NCBI GenBank assembly: GCA_018060625.1
Contig: JAGOVS010000005.1
Coordinates: 1 to 59,624, forward strand
Origin: Bacteriovorax sp.
Lineage (GTDB): Bacteria; Bdellovibrionota; Bacteriovoracia; Bacteriovoracales; Bacteriovoracaceae
Length of the DNA: 59,624 nucleotides
Reading direction: 5' to 3'
Part shown: piece by piece, positions 53,857 through 59,624 of the stretch
Position numbering within the stretch: position 1 is the first letter of the stretch
Layout: every line of letters begins with the position of its first letter
Notes under the pieces: model-generated
What the model was told of the DNA's origin: nothing
What the model saw: the letters and a program-made list of their open reading frames with translations, nothing else
Database searches by the model: none
Made by a program: the position numbers and the translations under genes

Positions 53857-54300
53857 ATGGATACGATTGTTATAATTTTAAAGGCCCTCAAGATTGATCA
53901 AACTGCCGTTATTCAATTTGGAATTTTATTCGCGTTTTTTAATATTTTAGCGCCTCTTTTTTTTCGCAGAATTCAAGAGATTCTCGAATACAGAGAAAGT
54001 AAAACAACGAAATTAGAAGACCATGCCCATGCTGTTTATAAGCAGGCTGAAGACCTGGCAAGTCAGTATAAAGCTAAAGTTGAAAAAACACACTCTGACT
54101 CGCAGTCGATAGCCCAAAAAAAGAAATCAGATTCGTTAAATAAAGAAAAAGAGCTTCTTAAGTCAGCAGAAGATGTAATCAATTCAGAATACGACGAGAG
54201 AAAGGCAAAAATACTGAAAGAAGTGTCAGAAAAGAGAACAGTAGTTATGGCCGAAGCTGATAAACTTGCAGGTCATTTAGTCGAAAAACTTACGAAATAA
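53857..54300 (+). CDS. atpF: ATP synthase subunit b' (first b-type subunit)
   Basis: 147 aa: one N-terminal membrane helix (VIQFGILFAFFNILAPLFFRR) and a long charged helix with heptad-like pattern forming the peripheral stalk. It lacks a signal peptide, unlike the second b-type subunit downstream. Two different b subunits (b and b') usually form a heterodimeric stator, as in photosynthetic bacteria and many Deltaproteobacteria. Which gene is b and which b' is inferred from order only. Confidence 0.85.
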   Translation: MDTIVIILKALKIDQTAVIQFGILFAFFNILAPLFFRRIQEILEYRESKTTKLEDHAHAVYKQAEDLASQYKAKVEKTHSDSQSIAQKKKSDSLNKEKELLKSAEDVINSEYDERKAKILKEVSEKRTVVMAEADKLAGHLVEKLTK

Positions 54301-54309
54301 GGAAATATT

Positions 54310-54855
54310 GTGAAATCGATTGTCTATTATTTAATCCTGCTGATCTCATCTATTACTCTCGCAGTAGCAAATGAAGAAGCCGTTCATCATGAAGCAAGCA
54401 TTAAAGATTTAATGTACCCCTTTATCAATTTTATCATTCTTCTTGCAATTCTTTCTAAAGTCATTAAGCCACTTCGAGAAAAATTTAACAAGCAAGCAAC
54501 AGATGTTAAGTCTTTGATGGATTCGGCAGCAAAAAGTAGTAGAGACGCAGAAGAACGCCTGAATAATTTTCAAAGCAAAATTAAAAATTTAGATTCTGAG
54601 TTGGTAAAAATAACAACTGACTATGAATCAGAAGCTGCTCAGTTTGCAAAAAACCAAAGTGAAGAAACACAAACAACAATTTCTCGAATGAAGCGGGACT
54701 TGGAAAACAAACTTGATGGGGAAAGAAAAGAATTAATAGACGAACTCAATCACGACCTCGTTAATAAAGTTGTCTCAAGCACTCAGGCGACAATTAAAGG
54801 CAATAAAGATTTTCAATCAAAAGCGACACAAAAAATTGTGTCTGAACTTAGATAA
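54310..54855 (+). CDS. atpF: ATP synthase subunit b (second b-type subunit)
   Basis: 181 aa, GTG start with AAGGAAA upstream. Signal-like N-terminus (SIVYYLILLISSITLAVA), a second hydrophobic helix (LMYPFINFIILLAILSKVI), then a long charged coiled-coil stalk region. The extra N-terminal helix parallels the signal peptides found on AtpB and AtpE here, so exported N-termini appear to be a habit of the F0 parts in this organism. Confidence 0.9.
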   Translation: MKSIVYYLILLISSITLAVANEEAVHHEASIKDLMYPFINFIILLAILSKVIKPLREKFNKQATDVKSLMDSAAKSSRDAEERLNNFQSKIKNLDSELVKITTDYESEAAQFAKNQSEETQTTISRMKRDLENKLDGERKELIDELNHDLVNKVVSSTQATIKGNKDFQSKATQKIVSELR

Positions 54856-54876
54856 GTAAAAGTAGATAGGAAAAAC

Positions 54877-55416
54877 ATGAAAGAGCAAATAATCGCTAAG
54901 GCTTATGCCCAGTCCCTTGTAGAGCTCTCTGAAGAGCTAAAGCTTGATTTAGCGAGTGAATTAACAAAATTAAATGAAGCGATTAATACGAACAATGATT
55001 TTGAGACTCTACTCTTTCTTGATGTATTCACAGCAGAAGAAAAATGGAGTGTTCTTGATGTTATCATGGGGAAGCTTGAACTTTCTCAGATAACAAAAAA
55101 CTTTATGCAATTTCTTATTCAAGAAAAAAGAATTGGCCTTATGCCAATGATTTTCAAAAATGTCATTGTTATTGACGATCACAAGAAGGGATTCTTGCGC
55201 GGAACAATTGAAGGAAGTGAAGACTCAATTCCAGCAGAAATAAAAGAGAAACTTAAAACGTATCTTCAACAGAAACTTGGAAGAACAGCTATCCTTGAAT
55301 ATAGTAAGAACGAGAATGTTTCAGCGGGATACAGAGTAACAGTAGAAGATTTACAATTAGATGCTAGTTTAGAAAACCAATTAGAAAAATTTAAAGAAAG
55401 TGTTTTAAATTCGTAA
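54877..55416 (+). CDS. atpH: ATP synthase subunit delta
   Basis: 179 aa connecting F1 to the peripheral stalk. The N-terminal six-helix bundle begins AKAYAQSLVELSEELK, and the C-terminal segment has the family G-x-x-x-G pattern as KGFLRGTIEGSEDSIPAEIK followed by SAGYRVTVEDLQLDASLENQ (usual GG-x-x-x-x-GD-x-x-D-x-S). Small spacing (21 nt after atpF, 29 nt before atpA) fits one operon. Confidence 0.93.
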   Translation: MKEQIIAKAYAQSLVELSEELKLDLASELTKLNEAINTNNDFETLLFLDVFTAEEKWSVLDVIMGKLELSQITKNFMQFLIQEKRIGLMPMIFKNVIVIDDHKKGFLRGTIEGSEDSIPAEIKEKLKTYLQQKLGRTAILEYSKNENVSAGYRVTVEDLQLDASLENQLEKFKESVLNS

Positions 55417-55445
55417 TACACCTATTAGGAATGTTGAGGTAAAAA

Positions 55446-56954
55446 ATGGCCATGAATCCAGAAGAGATTACAAGTATTATCAAAGAAAGAATCTCAAACT
55501 TTCAAACGAGACTTCAAGTAGATGAAGTTGGAACTGTATTAACTGTTGGAGACGGGATTGCGAGAGCATTCGGTCTTAAAAATGTCATGAACGGTGAACT
55601 TGTTGAGTTCGAGTCAGGCACAACTGGAATGGTTCTTAACTTAGAAACAAATAACGTTGGGATCGCCATTCTTGGTGAAGACACACGAATTAAAGAAGGA
55701 TCTTCAGTAAAAAGAACAGAAAGAATTGTTCAGGTTCCAGTAGGAGACGCTCTTTTAGGAAGAGTTGTAAACGCGATTGGAGAGCCAATTGACGGAATGG
55801 GTGAGATAAAATCAGAACACACCCGAGTTGTTGAAATTAAAGCCCCAGGGATCATTGCTCGTAAGTCAGTACACGAGCCCCTACAAACAGGACTAAAGGC
55901 AATCGATTCCATGATTCCCATTGGACGTGGACAAAGAGAGCTAATCATTGGCGACAGAAAAACAGGTAAAACAGCTATTGCGATTGATACCATTATCAAT
56001 CAAAAAGGTAAAAACGTCGTTTGTGTTTACGTGGCGATTGGGCAAAAACAATCAACAGTAAGACAAGTTCAACAAAAATTAAAAGATGCAGGCGCGCTTG
56101 ATTATACAATCATTGTTTCTGCAACTGCTTCAGCTTCTGCTCCTATGCAATTTCTTGCTCCTTACACTGGTTGTACGATGGGTGAGTATTACAGAGACAG
56201 TGGAAGACATGCTGTTATCGTTTATGATGATTTAACAAAACAAGCACAAGCTTACAGACAGATGTCACTTCTTCTTCGTCGACCTCCAGGACGAGAAGCT
56301 TTCCCAGGGGACGTTTTCTTTCTTCACTCAAGACTTCTAGAGCGTGGGTGTAAATTGAACGACGCTCTTGGAAATGGATCATTGACGGCACTTCCAATTA
56401 TCGAAACTCAAGAAGGTGACGTTTCTGCCTATATTCCAACAAACGTTATTTCAATCACTGATGGCCAGATCTTTTTAGAGTCTGATTTATTCAACTCAGG
56501 TATTCGCCCAGCAGTTAACGTTGGTCTTTCTGTTTCACGCGTTGGTGGTTCTGCTCAAATTAAGGCAATGAAAAAAGTTGCAGGAACACTTCGTTTAGAT
56601 CTAGCTCAATACAGAGAGCTTGCAGCTTTCGCAGCTTTTGGATCTGACTTAGATGAAGCAACAAAGAGACAGTTAAATAGAGGGGAGAGACTCGTTGAAC
56701 TTTTAAAACAAGATCAATATGCTCCAGCTGATGTTATTGACCAAGCGGTTTCAATTCTTGTGGCAACAAAAGGGTTACTAGACGTAGTCCCAACACCACA
56801 AGTGAGAGTCGCGGAAAAAGATATTCTTGCCTTTTTACACTCAAGACATTCTGACGTTATGACTGAAATTTCTACCTCAAAAGAAATTAATGGGGCTAAC
56901 GAGGGAAAAATCCTTGAAGCCGTAAAGGGTTTCTTAGCTACTAAAAAATACTAA
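55446..56954 (+). CDS. atpA: ATP synthase subunit alpha
   Basis: 502 aa, non-catalytic nucleotide-binding subunit of the F1 hexamer. P-loop [15 protein letters not shown] (near 169), [15 protein letters not shown], the signature [17 protein letters not shown] near residue 358 and the catalytic-site Arg region within it. N-terminal [11 protein letters not shown] is the segment that binds delta. Length is normal. Confidence 0.98.
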   Translation: MAMNPEEITSIIKERISNFQTRLQVDEVGTVLTVGDGIARAFGLKNVMNGELVEFESGTTGMVLNLETNNVGIAILGEDTRIKEGSSVKRTERIVQVPVGDALLGRVVNAIGEPIDGMGEIKSEHTRVVEIKAPGIIARKSVHEPLQTGLKAIDSMIPIGRGQRELIIGDRKTGKTAIAIDTIINQKGKNVVCVYVAIGQKQSTVRQVQQKLKDAGALDYTIIVSATASASAPMQFLAPYTGCTMGEYYRDSGRHAVIVYDDLTKQAQAYRQMSLLLRRPPGREAFPGDVFFLHSRLLERGCKLNDALGNGSLTALPIIETQEGDVSAYIPTNVISITDGQIFLESDLFNSGIRPAVNVGLSVSRVGGSAQIKAMKKVAGTLRLDLAQYRELAAFAAFGSDLDEATKRQLNRGERLVELLKQDQYAPADVIDQAVSILVATKGLLDVVPTPQVRVAEKDILAFLHSRHSDVMTEISTSKEINGANEGKILEAVKGFLATKKY

Positions 56955-56991
56955 GAAGGACGAAGTAAAAAAGAATTAGGAATGAATAACA

Positions 56992-57861
56992 ATGGCTAAT
57001 ATTAAAGAGCTTAAAAAGAAAATTAAAAGTACCAAAAGTACTTCTAAAATTACACAAGCGATGAAGCTCGTTTCGGCCGCAAAATTAGCGAAAGCTCAAA
57101 ATAATATCTTGAACTCGCGTCCCTATGCACGCGAGCTTGAATCAACGATTAAGGTTGTTTCTGCTCTTGTTCAAGACTATGACCATGAGTATTTGCATGA
57201 GAAGAAAGATAATAAGAAAGCTGTTCTTGTCGTCATTTCTTCTGACAAAGGTCTTTGTGGCTCGTACAACTCTCAGCTTGCAAAAAAAGTGAGACGCTTC
57301 TTGGATGAAACGGACCTAGACGTAAAGGTGTTTTTCATTGGGAAAAAAGTAAGAGATCTGCTCGCTTCAACCTATAACAAAGGAAAAACTTTTACCTTTG
57401 CTAAAACAGAGCCAACTTTTGTCGAGATGGAAAATGTTGGTGTTGAACTTGGGGAGCTTTTTACGACAGGTGAAGTTGGAAAAATATTTGTAGCTTACAA
57501 TATTTTTAATTCAGCCATTTCTTTTGATCCAGAAGTAAAACAATTGTTACCTTTGACTCTAGACCAAGCAGAAAAAGAAGAATTAGCAGAAAAATTTCCA
57601 TTCGATTTTAAATATGAACCGAATGCAACTGAGATTTTAAATACGCTTATTCCTCAGACGTATATCAGCACACTTTATACAGCTCTCTTGGATGGAGTCG
57701 CAGCGGAACATGGTTCAAGAATGGCCGCAATGGATTCTGCGACATCAAATTGTAAAAAAGCGATTAGAACGTTATCAATAAAAATGAATAAACTGAGACA
57801 AGCAGCGATTACGACAGAATTATCTGAAGTAGTATCGGGAGCTGAGTCTCTGAACGGTTAA
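56992..57861 (+). CDS. atpG: ATP synthase subunit gamma
   Basis: 289-aa central rotor shaft. N-terminal helix KELKKKIKSTKSTSKITQAM with KLVSAAKLAKAQ, Rossmann-like middle with SSDKGLCGSYNSQLAKKV, and C-terminal helix SRMAAMDSATSNCKKAIRTL. These termini form the coiled coil inside the alpha/beta hexamer. Located between atpA and atpD as usual. Confidence 0.98.
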   Translation: MANIKELKKKIKSTKSTSKITQAMKLVSAAKLAKAQNNILNSRPYARELESTIKVVSALVQDYDHEYLHEKKDNKKAVLVVISSDKGLCGSYNSQLAKKVRRFLDETDLDVKVFFIGKKVRDLLASTYNKGKTFTFAKTEPTFVEMENVGVELGELFTTGEVGKIFVAYNIFNSAISFDPEVKQLLPLTLDQAEKEELAEKFPFDFKYEPNATEILNTLIPQTYISTLYTALLDGVAAEHGSRMAAMDSATSNCKKAIRTLSIKMNKLRQAAITTELSEVVSGAESLNG

Positions 57862-57874
57862 AAAGGGATATTAG

Positions 57875-59302
<1,428 letters not shown>

Positions 59303-59323
59303 TTTTTAGGGAATCAAAAGCAG

Positions 59324-59624
59324 ATGAAATATTTTACAGTTGAAATCCTAACGCCATCTAAGATTATTGCTAAAGGTGTACTTGCGGACTCGTTGTTAAT
59401 CCCAACGGTCCGTGGCCAGATCAACGTACTTGAAAATCATACTCACATCGTAACGAAGCTTGCGGCAGGAGTGTTAAGTGTTTTCGGAGGGGCGGACTAT
59501 GCAGATAGGCACTTCGCGCTCTCGACGGGGATTTGTAAAGTTTTGGAAGATAAAGTCATGATCCTTGCAAACACAGCTGAAGAAAGCACGGATGTTGATG
59601 TTGAAAGAGCAAAATTGGCACTTA
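59324..59624 (+). CDS. atpC: ATP synthase subunit epsilon (partial, runs off the window)
   Basis: The ATG at 59324 opens a frame still open at the window edge (100 codons). It translates to MKYFTVEILTPSKIIAKGVL, then SLLIPTVRGQINVLENHTH and ALSTGICKVLEDKVMILANT, the beta-sandwich domain of epsilon. The C-terminal helical hairpin lies outside. It follows atpD by 21 nt. Confidence 0.95.
   Translation, partial: MKYFTVEILTPSKIIAKGVLADSLLIPTVRGQINVLENHTHIVTKLAAGVLSVFGGADYADRHFALSTGICKVLEDKVMILANTAEESTDVDVERAKLAL

Overview
The window is about 60 kb of a low-GC (roughly 36-38% by eye) Gram-negative chromosome centred on the replication origin. The gene order dnaA/dnaN/recF/gyrB/gyrA on one side and rpmH/rnpA/yidD/yidC/mnmE/mnmG/rsmG/parA/parB on the other is the classic bacterial origin neighbourhood. 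ParABS next to a bactofilin and an atpF'-F-H-A-G-D-C operon, F0 genes kept apart from F1 genes, and many TPR and signal-peptide proteins suggest a member of the former Deltaproteobacteria. My best guess is a Bdellovibrionota/Bacteriovorax-type organism. That placement is inference; no rRNA is present to test it.

Layout, left to right. (1) 1-4.6 kb, minus strand: tRNA-Arg(ACG), an unrecognised 1280-residue membrane protein, and two tRNA-Ser genes (GCT and TGA). (2) 4.6-22.6 kb, minus strand: two complete, clearly diverged sets of the seven membrane-arm subunits of respiratory complex I (nuoA-H-J-K-L-M-N), head to tail, with no peripheral-arm gene (nuoB, C, D, E, F, G, I) in the window, followed by a large GYF-like/TPR membrane-anchored protein in the same run. 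(3) 22.6-32.6 kb, plus strand: mfd, a parvulin, a SurA-like protein, pdxA, uvrA and a TrmH-family methyltransferase, closed by a strong hairpin shared with the convergent atpE. (4) 32.6-42.5 kb, minus strand: atpE, atpB, two small AtpI/AtpZ-like proteins, a TPR lipoprotein, gyrA, gyrB, recF, dnaN. (5) 42.5-43.1 kb: oriC. (6) dnaA on minus, then rpmH to the bactofilin on plus. (7) 53.9 kb to the right edge: the second part of the ATP synthase, ending in a truncated atpC. In segments 4 to 7 every gene points away from the origin, co-directional with replication.

How the genes work together: DnaA, the origin, DnaN, RecF and gyrase start and support replication; ParA, ParB and two parS sites segregate the new origins, probably with the bactofilin as scaffold; RnpA, MnmE, MnmG and RsmG mature tRNA and rRNA; YidD and YidC insert membrane proteins, a class that includes ATP synthase subunit c; the Nuo and Atp proteins make and use the ion gradient.

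Most unusual points: a 27-bp, 11-copy in-frame minisatellite inside mnmE starting right at its G5 loop; an origin holding nine GGCC sites within 310 bp, a 21-bp perfect inverted repeat and a DnaA-box cluster; two stand-alone Nuo membrane modules in tandem; two identical parS-like sites, one inside the rsmG coding sequence; and a PdxA whose expected substrate-binding His is Tyr.
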